A DNA stretch of 64,000 bases. Source: Myxococcales bacterium (GTDB taxonomy: Bacteria > Myxococcota_C > UBA6777). The translations under genes were made by a program, and so were the position numbers. The notes under the pieces are model-generated. The model made no database searches. It had not been told where the DNA came from and saw only the letters and a list, made by a program, of their open reading frames with translations. Position 1 is the stretch's first letter; every line of letters begins with the position of its first letter. This document shows, piece after piece, positions 1-9,052 of this stretch. Where the stretch lies: NCBI GenBank assembly GCA_020632975.1, contig JACKEL010000006.1, forward strand, positions 124,001-188,000, read 5' to 3'.

Positions 1-39
1 CAAAGCCCCCTCCTTCCAAGAGCCTCCAAGGAAGATTCC

Positions 40-68
40 TTTACAAGCACTTTTTACGTGAGTATCAT
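40..68 (+). promoter_or_regulatory. Candidate sigma70-type promoter for the DUF2786 gene
   Basis: A TTTACA -35-like hexamer (40-45) is followed by a 17-nt spacer and a TATCAT -10-like hexamer (63-68). This would leave an untranslated leader of about 200 nt before the gene starting at 281. Judged by eye only. Nothing coding was supported in bases 1-280, although a purine-rich GGAGG on the minus strand near the left edge could be the ribosome site of a gene lying outside the window. Confidence 0.35.
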
Positions 69-280
69 ACGCCACAGTGTGCCCGTCGTTGCGGACGACT
101 CCCCCACGCGTCTCTCAAAGAGACCAAACCGCCCCAACCCACAAGCGGAGGTTCGCGTTCACATGGACGCTGTGCCTAAGAAGATGGACCCTTTGCCCAC
201 ACAGATGGGCAACTCACAGAACCCGACAACCCACGAGTCTCAAAACTATCCTTTTCTGATAACTCCGAAGGCTTGCCCCA

Positions 281-847
281 ATGAATAAAATTCAAAAAGT
301 ACGCGCGTTGTTGCGACTCGCGCACGATCAAGCAGGCCAGCCAGAAGGAGAGTCCGCCCGCCTCCACGCCCTTCAATTGATGGCAAAATATGGTGTCACC
401 AACGAAGACCTTGGCGATGACAGCCAACTCTTGATCCAACTCACCACGCTTGACGAACGCGCCAAGACCCGACCGCTAACCCCCGATCTCTCGACCATGC
501 GGATCGATACATCTTTGCGCGTTCCTGATGAACCGTGGAAACGAAATCTGATGTTTGTGATATCTCAACATGTGGGACTGGAGATCCGCGTCTCCACCAC
601 GACTTTGATGCGTGCGGATAAACCCGCAGCTTACGAACGTTGGAAAGCCCTCTACAAAAGCCTGACAGAAAAGATAGACCAAGCCGCGATGCGCCTCTCT
701 CGACCTTATGCTGACAACTTTTGTGGAGAGGCTGTCTCTGCACTTCAGCAACGCATCCCTGGGCTTAGCGACGATCAAGTCCACAAGTTACGTATCGACA
801 GCACAGGTTATCAACCAGGGCGACGCATCCATCTATCCGTGTTCTAA
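281..847 (+). CDS. DUF2786 domain-containing protein
   Basis: A protein of 188 residues. The first 45 residues (IQKVRALLRLAHDQ ... ALQLMAKYGV) match the DUF2786 pattern: a short helical motif in which a Lys-x-x-Ala-Leu-Leu helix is followed by a helix ending in MAKYG. Its function is not established. The rest (an Arg/Thr-rich middle and a basic C-terminus) is unrecognised. No signal peptide or membrane segment is seen, so it is probably cytoplasmic. The ribosome site before the ATG is weak. The gene is followed 26 bp downstream by another small gene on the same strand, suggesting a two-gene unit. Confidence 0.7.
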   Translation: MNKIQKVRALLRLAHDQAGQPEGESARLHALQLMAKYGVTNEDLGDDSQLLIQLTTLDERAKTRPLTPDLSTMRIDTSLRVPDEPWKRNLMFVISQHVGLEIRVSTTTLMRADKPAAYERWKALYKSLTEKIDQAAMRLSRPYADNFCGEAVSALQQRIPGLSDDQVHKLRIDSTGYQPGRRIHLSVF

Positions 848-873
848 AGCGCCCATCCTACGGAGACTTCAAG

Positions 874-1395
874 ATGTCCAGTGATACTTATGAGATCCGC
901 ATACTCGCTCTTCATCCAGAACAGCGCGCCTTTGATGTAGAGGTCACAACCACAACTGCTGTGAGTGCAAATGACTATGCATTCACGCGATCTTTTGTCT
1001 TGATGGCATTTGCTGACGAAGGACCACAAGGGGCGTTAAAGGAAGCACTTTCAGGGAAGTCCTATTACAAAGAAGATTGGTCGAGCCAGCACGTGGGAGA
1101 GTACATTGCCTCCACAGAGGTACTGCAACGACTTCACTATGTAAGTGATGAATCTTCTTGGGGAAGTGGGCGCAACGCGTTGGGCGCGCAGCTTCGCGAA
1201 CAAGGCATCGCAGAGGCAGAGATCCGCCAAAAGCTCGATGAAGCTTACCCGCGACATAGACTACACTTACGCGTCACCATGACAGATCCCCGATGGCTCG
1301 AAGGTTTGGAAGTGGGCGATTGGTTTGGAACAGCGTCTTATGATGTGTGGTGGGATGATCCAATGCGGCCCCCTCGACTCCAAGCTCCCGCCTAA
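874..1395 (+). CDS. Hypothetical protein
   Basis: A protein of 173 residues that I do not recognise. The start is supported by GGAG eight nucleotides upstream of the ATG. It is acidic and soluble-looking, with no signal peptide or membrane segment. Trp/Asp-rich stretches occur near the end (EVGDWFGTASYDVWWDD), and a short charged helix around residues 108-123 could be a coiled segment. It lies 26 bp after the DUF2786 gene and converges on tsaE. Normal codon use on an intact frame supports a real gene. Confidence 0.6.
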   Translation: MSSDTYEIRILALHPEQRAFDVEVTTTTAVSANDYAFTRSFVLMAFADEGPQGALKEALSGKSYYKEDWSSQHVGEYIASTEVLQRLHYVSDESSWGSGRNALGAQLREQGIAEAEIRQKLDEAYPRHRLHLRVTMTDPRWLEGLEVGDWFGTASYDVWWDDPMRPPRLQAPA

Positions 1396-1408
1396 ACGCC
1401 CTCCCCTT

Positions 1409-1424
1409 CATCTTTGCGAAGATG
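1409..1424. terminator. Small stem-loop between convergent genes
   Basis: CATCTT and AAGATG (1409-1414 and 1419-1424) form a perfect 6-bp stem with a four-base loop in the 33-bp gap between two convergent genes. No T-run follows, so a terminator role is only a suggestion from its position. Confidence 0.25.
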
Positions 1425-1428
1425 CAGT

Positions 1429-1917
1429 TCAATCTTTGCGAAGAAGCGTTGTACGCCAACCCTCCCACCATACGGGCGGATCTCCGTACGCCACAAACTT
1501 GAGTTCCCTTTCTTCGGGAGAACGAATCGAAAGGCGGATCTCAATATAACGGTTTGGAAGATAACCACGAAGTTGATCTGCCCACTCTACGGCCACCACC
1601 GACTCTCCATCCAAACAGTCTCGCCAACCAATCGCTTCGAGTTCGTCTTCTTCGGATAATCGGTAAAGATCGAGGTGGTACACGGGGAGCCGTCCATCAT
1701 ACTCTTCTATAAGAGAAAAAGTCGGACTCCGTACGTAAGCCTCGTCAGGAATCTCAAGGCCCACCGCGAGACCTTGGACAAAACATGTTTTTCCTGCGCC
1801 AAGATCGCCGATCAAGGCCAAGACTTCGCCGCCTTGAAGCTGTCGTCCCAATGACTCTGCGACAGCGGCGGTTTCTTCGGGGGATCGTGTCGTGATGGAA
1901 CACTCAGCGTTGTGCAA
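1429..1917 (-). CDS. tsaE: tRNA threonylcarbamoyladenosine biosynthesis ATPase TsaE
   Basis: A protein of 162 residues, a usual TsaE length. TsaE is the ATPase that works with TsaB and TsaD to make the t6A modification at position 37 of ANN-decoding tRNAs. The Walker A motif GDLGAGKT lies at residues 37-44, followed by the family's SPTFSLIEEY and YHLDLYRL segments and the C-terminal VAVEWADQL stretch. The start is a TTG preceded seven nucleotides upstream by GGGAG. It overlaps the end of the NAD(P)HX repair gene by 14 bp, so translation of the two is probably coupled. tsaB and tsaD are not in the window. Confidence 0.93.
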   Translation of the reverse strand: MHNAECSITTRSPEETAAVAESLGRQLQGGEVLALIGDLGAGKTCFVQGLAVGLEIPDEAYVRSPTFSLIEEYDGRLPVYHLDLYRLSEEDELEAIGWRDCLDGESVVAVEWADQLRGYLPNRYIEIRLSIRSPEERELKFVAYGDPPVWWEGWRTTLLRKD

Positions 1918-3490
1918 GTTGCAACTCCCAGTCTTTTAAGATCCAAGGCAAAGCATCCAAGAGATCGGACGCAACCAAGGTCGCCATCGCTTTTTCTTTG
2001 GCCCAGTGATCCCCTGCAAGGCCGTGCCAAAAGACCCCCAAACAAGCGGACTCTTCGACAGAATAGCCTTGTGCCAAAAGGGCACCAAGCATCCCCGCCA
2101 AGACATCGCCGCTTCCTGCTGTGGCCATCCCTGCGTGCCCTGTAGGGTTCATCCAACAACGACCTGTGGGGGTCGCGATCAGCGTGCGTGCGCCTTTCAA
2201 GACCACGACACACTGCGATCTTTTGGCAATGTCCAAAGCCTTCGTCAGTCGGTCGTTTTGGACATCGCGGGTGCTGCATCCACAAAGCCGCGCCATCTCG
2301 CCAGGGTGAGGAGTGAGGATCGTTGGGGCTTTGCGTTTTTGCAGAGACTCCAGATCCCCAACCAACAAGTTCAGTCCATCCGCGTCGATCACTGCGGGAC
2401 ATTCGACATCCAACAGGGCACGCAGAAGATCGCCAGCCGCAAGATCTTGCCCAAGACCAGGGCCGATCACCATCGCGTCACGCTGCGATGCCAAGCTCAC
2501 AGCACGTGCACAAGCCTCTTCAGAGTACGAAGTACGCGCATCGACCGCACCGACAAACAAGCGCTCTGTCATGACTTCAAAGATGCGGCCTTCGACAGCT
2601 TCCACCACAGCATTGTGACTTGCAAGCGTGCAAAGACCCGCTCCCATCCGCAAGACCGCAAGGCTGCTCAACAAAGCAGCCCCCACTTTTCCTGGCGCAC
2701 CCGCCACGACCAAGACATGCCCATAACTACCTTTGTGTGTGTTGGTTCCACGGGGACGCCAAAACAATTTCAGCGATGCAATGTCCAAAAGTTCGCAACA
2801 TGGGGTATTTGCGTCAATGAGAGCTTGCGGTGCCCCGATATCCACAAGATGCTCTTGCCCCACAAACTCCAAGGCATGAGGCATCGAAAGCCCCACCTTG
2901 CGCATGGCAAAAGTCACAGTGGCATCCGCTCGAAAACACAAGGGCATCGGGTGTCCCGTATCCGCGTGCATCCCTGAAGGAAGATCGACCGCAACAAGCC
3001 AAGGCGACGTCAACGGCGTGAGCGCTTCCAAGACCCGCAACAGCCATCCCTCAACAGGACGCGAAAGACCCGTCCCAAGGAGCGCATCGACGATCATGGA
3101 AGAATAAGCAAAACGCGCGACTGCCTCTTCGAGTTGCGCCTCCTCCAAACAAGGATGGATGGACCCTCCCATCTTGCGCCATATCGCAAGGTTGATGGCC
3201 GCATCTCCACGGACTTTTTCTTCCTCGGCGCATAGATAGACTTCAACTCGATAGCCGTGGTTTTGGAGATGACGTGCGATCACAAAGCCATCACCACCGT
3301 TATTCCCGGGCCCTGCGAGGATACAGATCGAACCATCGCCAGCCCGCAAGTCTTGTTGCAAGTAACGCTCGCAGATATCCGCAGCCCCACGCCCCGCATT
3401 TTCCATAAGAACGACACCCGAGATCCCAAACTCTTCGATAGCTTGTTGATCCAATTGGCGAACTTGTTCTGCCCGATAAAGTGGTTTCAT
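1904..3490 (-). CDS. nnr: Bifunctional NAD(P)H-hydrate epimerase / ADP-dependent NAD(P)H-hydrate dehydratase
   Basis: A protein of 528 residues that repairs hydrated NAD(P)H. The N-terminal half (about 1-215) is the YjeF_N epimerase, with AGPGNNGGDGFVIARHL at about 59-75. The C-terminal half (about 235-515) is the ribokinase-like dehydratase, with HKGSYGHVLVVAGAPGKVGAA, GPGLG, DADGLN, LTPHPGEMARL and GMATAGSGDVLAGMLGALL. The fused architecture is the common bacterial form. The start ATG has AAGGA upstream. It lies between rng (72-bp gap) and tsaE (14-bp overlap) on the minus strand, a housekeeping operon in which nnr-tsaE adjacency is frequent. Confidence 0.95.
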   Translation of the reverse strand: MKPLYRAEQVRQLDQQAIEEFGISGVVLMENAGRGAADICERYLQQDLRAGDGSICILAGPGNNGGDGFVIARHLQNHGYRVEVYLCAEEEKVRGDAAINLAIWRKMGGSIHPCLEEAQLEEAVARFAYSSMIVDALLGTGLSRPVEGWLLRVLEALTPLTSPWLVAVDLPSGMHADTGHPMPLCFRADATVTFAMRKVGLSMPHALEFVGQEHLVDIGAPQALIDANTPCCELLDIASLKLFWRPRGTNTHKGSYGHVLVVAGAPGKVGAALLSSLAVLRMGAGLCTLASHNAVVEAVEGRIFEVMTERLFVGAVDARTSYSEEACARAVSLASQRDAMVIGPGLGQDLAAGDLLRALLDVECPAVIDADGLNLLVGDLESLQKRKAPTILTPHPGEMARLCGCSTRDVQNDRLTKALDIAKRSQCVVVLKGARTLIATPTGRCWMNPTGHAGMATAGSGDVLAGMLGALLAQGYSVEESACLGVFWHGLAGDHWAKEKAMATLVASDLLDALPWILKDWELQLAQR

Positions 3491-3562
3491 CGTGCTTCCT
3501 TTATGAAGATGGAAGGATTTCCTCGATGATGACGAAAGGATCGGTAGGTTGGAAGAGGAGAT

Positions 3563-5056
3563 CTAGTAGCTATTGATGGCGTAACGTTCCAAGTGGAAGG
3601 ACTCACGGGGGCGGATCAAGATCTTGCGATTGAGCAGTTTTTCCAACCAGTCTACGACACCGCGCTCTTGGCTGAAAAGTTGTTCTACCACAGAGGGATG
3701 CGCATTGACTTGGATGGTGCGACCTTCCATCGAGTCAGCCATCCGCATCAACTCACGAAAGATCTCATAACAGATGGTGGTCTTCGACTTGAGCATCCCC
3801 GTTCCATTGCAGTAGAAACAAGGCTCCGTCAGGGTACGACCAAGACTTTCGCGGACACGTTTGCGGGTCATCTCCACGAGCCCAAGCTCTGAGATCTTGA
3901 GGACGTTGGTTTTTGCGCGGTCCGCTTTTAGGGCCTGCACCAACGCCGCACAAACGCGATCACGGTGCTCTGTGCGCTCCATATCAATAAAGTCGATGAT
4001 GATCAAACCACCGATATTGCGGAGCCGCAGTTGATACACAACCTCTTGCACGGCCTCCAAGTTGGTTTGGAGGATGGTGTCTTGGAGGTTTCGCCGCCCA
4101 ACGTAACGACCTGTGTTGACGTCGATGGCGGTAAGCGCCTCGGCTTGGTCGATGACGAGATAGCCACCACTTTTCAGCCAAACCTTGCGTGCCAAAGCAC
4201 GGGAGATCTCATGAGAGATCCCAAAAGCATCGAAGATAGGCTCGTGTCGTTGGTAAAGCTCCACAGAGAATTGCGCTTCGGGCATATAAGAGTCCAAGAA
4301 GCGGCGAACACGGTAGAACTCCTCGGGGTTATCGAGCAAGACGCGCTCGGTCTCATCGTTGCAGATGTCGCGGATCGAGCGCAGCGCAACGTTGAGGTCA
4401 TAGTGCAAAAGTTCGGGAGCTTGGGCGCTTTCTTCACGACGGCGGATCTCGGTCCACATCCGCATCAAGAAGTCCACATCGCGTCGTAATTGTTCTTCTG
4501 AGGCTCCTTCGGCGACGGTCCGCACGATAAAGCCGCCTTCTTCAGGACGAATCCCTTCCATGAGTTTGCGAAGTCTCTCGCGTTCTTCAGCATCGCCGAT
4601 GCGTCGAGAGATACCAATGTGCGAAAAACGAGGAAGAAAGACCAGATAGCGACCAGGCAAAGTGATGTGCGTTGTAAGTCGCGCACCTTTCGTACCCAAG
4701 GGATCTTTGGACACTTGGACGGTAATCGCTTGACCTTCTTCCAAGATGTCCTCGATGCGAAGCTCTTCTTTGTTTTCTTCGCTTGGCTCGGACTCACCTT
4801 CCTCACCAAGCTCTTCGTCTCCGTCTGCGGCCATCCTTGCGTCTCCTACATACAGAAACGCCGCTTTCTCTTGTCCGATATCAACAAAAGCAGCTTGCAT
4901 TCCTGGCAAGACACGCACGACTCGACCACGATAGATGTTTCCTACAATGCCACGTTCATGCTCCCGTTCGATATACAGCTCAGCCAGACGACCATATTCC
5001 AGCAAGGCGACACGAACCTCGGGTAGCATGGAGTTGATGACGAGCATATTGCCCAT
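3563..5056 (-). CDS. rng: Ribonuclease G/E family endoribonuclease
   Basis: A protein of 497 residues, close to E. coli RNase G length, so it lacks the long RNase E scaffold tail. It cleaves AU-rich single-stranded RNA and is expected to act in rRNA maturation and mRNA decay. An S1 domain (about 30-130) carries VGNIYRGRV and GMQAAFVDIG and is interrupted by an acidic Glu/Asp/Ser insertion. The catalytic core contains DVNTGRYVGRRNLQDT and IIIDFIDM, which hold the two metal-binding Asp. The zinc-link reads CFYCNGTG, giving the expected C-x-x-C pair. I chose the ATG at 5056 because GGAG lies six nucleotides before it; an ATG at 5068 is less well placed. Confidence 0.93.
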   Translation of the reverse strand: MGNMLVINSMLPEVRVALLEYGRLAELYIEREHERGIVGNIYRGRVVRVLPGMQAAFVDIGQEKAAFLYVGDARMAADGDEELGEEGESEPSEENKEELRIEDILEEGQAITVQVSKDPLGTKGARLTTHITLPGRYLVFLPRFSHIGISRRIGDAEERERLRKLMEGIRPEEGGFIVRTVAEGASEEQLRRDVDFLMRMWTEIRRREESAQAPELLHYDLNVALRSIRDICNDETERVLLDNPEEFYRVRRFLDSYMPEAQFSVELYQRHEPIFDAFGISHEISRALARKVWLKSGGYLVIDQAEALTAIDVNTGRYVGRRNLQDTILQTNLEAVQEVVYQLRLRNIGGLIIIDFIDMERTEHRDRVCAALVQALKADRAKTNVLKISELGLVEMTRKRVRESLGRTLTEPCFYCNGTGMLKSKTTICYEIFRELMRMADSMEGRTIQVNAHPSVVEQLFSQERGVVDWLEKLLNRKILIRPRESFHLERYAINSY

Positions 5057-5261
5057 ACAGATCTCCATACCCTTGTAAATCGGGGACAGTCATTGGGTGG
5101 ACGAGCCACCGGTCGATCTATCCGCAAAGTTGTAAAGAATTTCATAACTTATATCCGAAAAACGTAAAAACGTTGTCGATGTGGTTGGTTGAGTCTGGGA
5201 ACGCTGACAAGCGTTTCATGTGTCCAAGCAGCGAGCAGCCCGTGTCAGGGCGAAAAGAGGC

Positions 5262-8200
5262 TCAAGCGGCTTGTGCACGGCTCAACAGATAATGTTCGCG
5301 CTCGATCTTGGCGAGCAGGCGGCGATTTCCGATCTGGTCTGCGAGGTAACGCGCAGCAACCAAAGCATCATACGCATCGCGGCGCATATCCAACAGACGA
5401 AAGATATGCGCGGAGATCAGTTTACACAACAGGACGACCTCCATCGCTTCCATCTGTTCACTCAAACGCAAGATGCGATGCATTTCTTCCAAGACTTCTT
5501 CTGCTTCGAGATTGCCTTCACGCAGCGAGACCACACTGAGATGGCAGCGAATCCATAGCTCCAACAGACGATCCCCCACAAACTGGGAGCGTTGGATGCC
5601 TTCTTCGAGGTAGAGGCGCGCTGCTTCCAAGCGGTCACGGTTGTAACACTGGACGCCAAGCCAACTCAGCAACTCACCTTCCATACGCTGATCGCCGAGT
5701 TCTTGGCTGATCACAAGGGCATTTTCCAAGGTTTCTTGGGCTTCGCTGTACAAACGACGGTCGCCTTGAAGCTGGCCAGACAGGGCCATCGCAGTACACT
5801 CCATGCGACGATCCCCCAAAGCACGTGCGGCTGCGGTGGCTTTTTCAAAGCGCTTGAGCGACGCAGCAACGTTGCCGCTGTCGAGTTCCAGTGTGCCCAG
5901 TTTGCACATCGCTTCGATCTCGCCTCGACGATCCCCCCCTTGGGTCGCGATCTCCAAGGATTGCAGATAGTAAGCCTCCGCTTCGGGGAACTCACCGCGT
6001 TGATGCAAGACCTGTCCGATCATCCCAGAAAGTCGGCCTTGTTCCCAGATCAGCTTTCTCGAAACAGCCCATGCAAGGGCTTCTCGATAGGCTTCCAGCG
6101 CTGCACTATAACGCCCTTGGGCTCGATAGATCCGACCTGACTCTTGCAACAAATAAAGTCGTAGATCTTCGTTTTCGGTGGGTTCGGCAAGAGCGACTTT
6201 GACACAAGCGAGAGCTTCGCGATAATTCCCGATTTCTCGCAAGAATGTCGCTTTCCAACGCAGAAGCGGTGTGGTGTCTCCCCCTGTAGGCATCGTTTGA
6301 AGCGCGTATTCGACGAGTTCGAGGCCCTGTCGATACTGTGCGACAGCCTCCATCAGTTCGAGATAAGCGAGGTGGTATCGCCACCACCACGCGGTCGCAG
6401 GTTCAAACAAAGGCGCGGTGCTATGGCGATGATAGATCTGTTGGCAACGTTCGAGAAGTTCCCATGTACTGCGATGAGCAAAGGCGCGAAGCTGACGCTC
6501 TGCTGCTAACAACAAGAACCAAGCCGCGTTGAGTTCATCGCCGCCCGCTGCAAAGTGATGCCCTAGAAGTTCAAAAGCCCCTTCAGTGGCCGAAAGCCGA
6601 CGTAACGCATAAGCCACGCCAATGTGATAGCTACGCCGCGCATCTTCAGAAAGTTGAAGGTATACAGTCTCTTGGATGCCAGGGTGGTCAAAGCGATAGC
6701 GCTCACTTCCAGAGGTCCAGTCTTCGCTAAGGATCTTTTGCTGGATCAGCTCATCAAGAAGCTGCAACAGCTGTTCTTCTGGGAGGCCCGTGACTTCGGA
6801 CAAGATCTCAAAAGAAACATCTTGGTCCAAGACAGCGATCCACTCGCTCAGTCCACGTGCTTGGGCTGAGAGGCGTTCCAAACGACGCGAAAGACGATTG
6901 CGGATCGCAGAAGGAAGATGACCGCGTACCCCGCCCTCTTCTTCTGAGGACGCGCCTTTTTGCGCGAGGTAAAGCTGCATCTCCTCGTCAAAAAGCAAGC
7001 CTTCTTCATGCCAAGCCTTGACCAACTCCTTCACAAAGAAAGGAATCCCCTGACTTTGCAGCATCAGTTGCTCAAGGGTTTGTGGGGCGGGCGGGATGCC
7101 CACCATCGAGTTGGTCATCTCCGCGACTTGGGCGGAAGGTAGGGGCTTTAGGTCATGAATCTGGTAAAGTTGTTGGGGGGTCAAGCGCACCATCAAGTGA
7201 TTGAGTGGGTGCTCGGGTCCAACATCTTCGTTGCGGAATGTCCCCAACAACATCAAGCGGTATGGCGAAGTGAGGTGCGTCAACGAACGGACAAGATACT
7301 CCGTCAACTCCAAAGATGTTTCATCCGCAGACATCAAGTCATCAAGGAAAAAGACCAGCGGCTCGGTTTCAAGGATGCGCGAGATCATAAAGCGCACAGC
7401 ATCGAAGAGTTGGGCTTTCTCTTCTTCGGGTCCGCTGCTGTTGGTGGGCGTCAGCGTATCTTCGGAAGAGCTGATCGTCATGCTCATATCGAGGCGATTG
7501 GGATCTTGCGCAGCAAGGGCCTTTTCGCGCTCTTTGACTTGGCCGATCAGTGGGGCCTCCGTCATACGAAACCAAAAGTCACCTTCGCGCCCCCACAGTC
7601 GTTGAGGTAGCGAGGTGTCTCGCAGCATCAACGAAGTGCGCAGCTGTTCCAAAAGCTCTTGGTAGGCGGCATAAGGTGGCGAATCGCTCAAGCAACGAAC
7701 AGAACAGCACTCGACTTGTTGGGCTCGTGCAGAAGCAAGAAACTCCCGTGCCAAGCGGGTTTTTCCCATCCCTGTGTTACCGCTCAACAAGAACAGCGTC
7801 CCCACCCCATTACGGGTATTTTCCAACTGTTCCAAAAAGAGCTGTCGTTCGTGCTGACGCCCCACAAAGGCGGGCTCTGCGATCACTCGTTCGCCGCTTG
7901 CGCTAGCGACCATCCAGCCCGAAGCATGGCGCTGTCCGGGGATACACTCTTCCAGAGCAGCACGAAGATCCTCTGCGCGTTGGAAGCGGTTCATCGGATC
8001 TTTTTCGAGCAAACGCAACACGATCTCTTCGAGGCGTGGGTCGAGCTGGGGGTTCCAATTGTTCAAGGGCGGCGCGGGTTTGTTCATGTGCATGAAGATA
8101 CGGCCGATGGGCTCGGCCGACATGAACGGAGGACGCCCAGTCAACAACTCATACAAGATCACGCCAAGCGCGTACAAGTCCGAACGACCATCGACATCTT

Positions 8201-8801
8201 CACAGAGGGCTTGTTCAGGACTGAGATAAGAAAAAGTCCCAAGGATGGAGCGAGACTGCGTAAGATCCCCACCTCCGAGGCGTTTGGCGATCCCAAAGTC
8301 CAACAGCTTGACGCGACCATCGCGTTTGATCAAGAGGTTTTCGGGCTTGAGGTCGCGGTGGACGATGTTGTAGCTATGAATCCAAGCCAAAGCATCGCAG
8401 ATCTGAAGCATCGTCTTGAGGACAGCTTCTGTGCGCTCAGGGTGGTTGATATACGACAACCAATCGGGATCTTGGGGGCTTTCTTCTGTGTAATTGCGGT
8501 CAAGAAATCTTTGTCGAAGATGCGCGCCTTTGACATACTCCATCACGAAGTAAAGGCTGTCGTCATCCATGCCAGACTCATAGACTTCAACGATATTGGG
8601 ATGGCGCAAGCGACTCATCGTCATGAATTCACGACGAAAACGACGAATCTCCCGCTCTGTCAACGTCAATGATGGAGAGAGCACTTTGAGGGCGTACTGT
8701 CCGCCCGCTTCCATGTCTTCTACCAAGTACACCACCCCCATACCGCCGCCGCCCAGCGATTTGATGACTCGATAGATGCCTATTTGTTTCTGCTCCAACA
8801 T
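5262..8801 (-). CDS. Serine/threonine protein kinase with AAA-type ATPase and TPR domains
   Basis: A protein of 1179 residues from the ATG at 8801. An N-terminal eukaryote-like kinase (about 8-290) has the glycine loop LGGGGMG, the Lys of YALKVL, HRDLKPENLL, LDFGIAK and an SPEQ segment. A central AAA/STAND-like ATPase (about 310-640) has Walker A GNTGMGKT and Walker B VFFLDDL. The C-terminal 400 residues are TPR-like helices (for example YSAALEAYREALAWA, GEFPEAEAYYLQSLEIA). This kinase-ATPase-TPR layout is common in myxobacteria and is thought to integrate signals by autophosphorylation and partner binding. No membrane segment is seen. An upstream in-frame start (8873) lacks kinase homology and was not used. 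Confidence 0.92.
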   Translation of the reverse strand: MLEQKQIGIYRVIKSLGGGGMGVVYLVEDMEAGGQYALKVLSPSLTLTEREIRRFRREFMTMSRLRHPNIVEVYESGMDDDSLYFVMEYVKGAHLRQRFLDRNYTEESPQDPDWLSYINHPERTEAVLKTMLQICDALAWIHSYNIVHRDLKPENLLIKRDGRVKLLDFGIAKRLGGGDLTQSRSILGTFSYLSPEQALCEDVDGRSDLYALGVILYELLTGRPPFMSAEPIGRIFMHMNKPAPPLNNWNPQLDPRLEEIVLRLLEKDPMNRFQRAEDLRAALEECIPGQRHASGWMVASASGERVIAEPAFVGRQHERQLFLEQLENTRNGVGTLFLLSGNTGMGKTRLAREFLASARAQQVECCSVRCLSDSPPYAAYQELLEQLRTSLMLRDTSLPQRLWGREGDFWFRMTEAPLIGQVKEREKALAAQDPNRLDMSMTISSSEDTLTPTNSSGPEEEKAQLFDAVRFMISRILETEPLVFFLDDLMSADETSLELTEYLVRSLTHLTSPYRLMLLGTFRNEDVGPEHPLNHLMVRLTPQQLYQIHDLKPLPSAQVAEMTNSMVGIPPAPQTLEQLMLQSQGIPFFVKELVKAWHEEGLLFDEEMQLYLAQKGASSEEEGGVRGHLPSAIRNRLSRRLERLSAQARGLSEWIAVLDQDVSFEILSEVTGLPEEQLLQLLDELIQQKILSEDWTSGSERYRFDHPGIQETVYLQLSEDARRSYHIGVAYALRRLSATEGAFELLGHHFAAGGDELNAAWFLLLAAERQLRAFAHRSTWELLERCQQIYHRHSTAPLFEPATAWWWRYHLAYLELMEAVAQYRQGLELVEYALQTMPTGGDTTPLLRWKATFLREIGNYREALACVKVALAEPTENEDLRLYLLQESGRIYRAQGRYSAALEAYREALAWAVSRKLIWEQGRLSGMIGQVLHQRGEFPEAEAYYLQSLEIATQGGDRRGEIEAMCKLGTLELDSGNVAASLKRFEKATAAARALGDRRMECTAMALSGQLQGDRRLYSEAQETLENALVISQELGDQRMEGELLSWLGVQCYNRDRLEAARLYLEEGIQRSQFVGDRLLELWIRCHLSVVSLREGNLEAEEVLEEMHRILRLSEQMEAMEVVLLCKLISAHIFRLLDMRRDAYDALVAARYLADQIGNRRLLAKIEREHYLLSRAQAA

Positions 8802-9052
8802 GATTCTTTGCCTGTAGCTTCCTTGCTTATTTTCCCGAAAAACAAGGCACATCCTAGTTGCCTCTAACATCAAATCGCAAGCAGGTCAAGACCACACCAC
8901 CTCATCCAAGAGCACGGTCTCTCCCTACCCTTCAAGGCTTTCAAACGTTTCGTATGCTTGTGGATGGAGAAGAATCCGCCCCCATAAGAGGCGTCCCTGC
9001 AACGAGCCTGCACAGAGAAAAGGAAGGCACGGAAACTTTGGAAAGGGAGTGT

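Noticed and set aside
58..288. A 76-codon plus-strand frame at the left edge.
   Set aside because: No ribosome site, odd composition and overlap with the promoter-like sequence of the DUF2786 gene.
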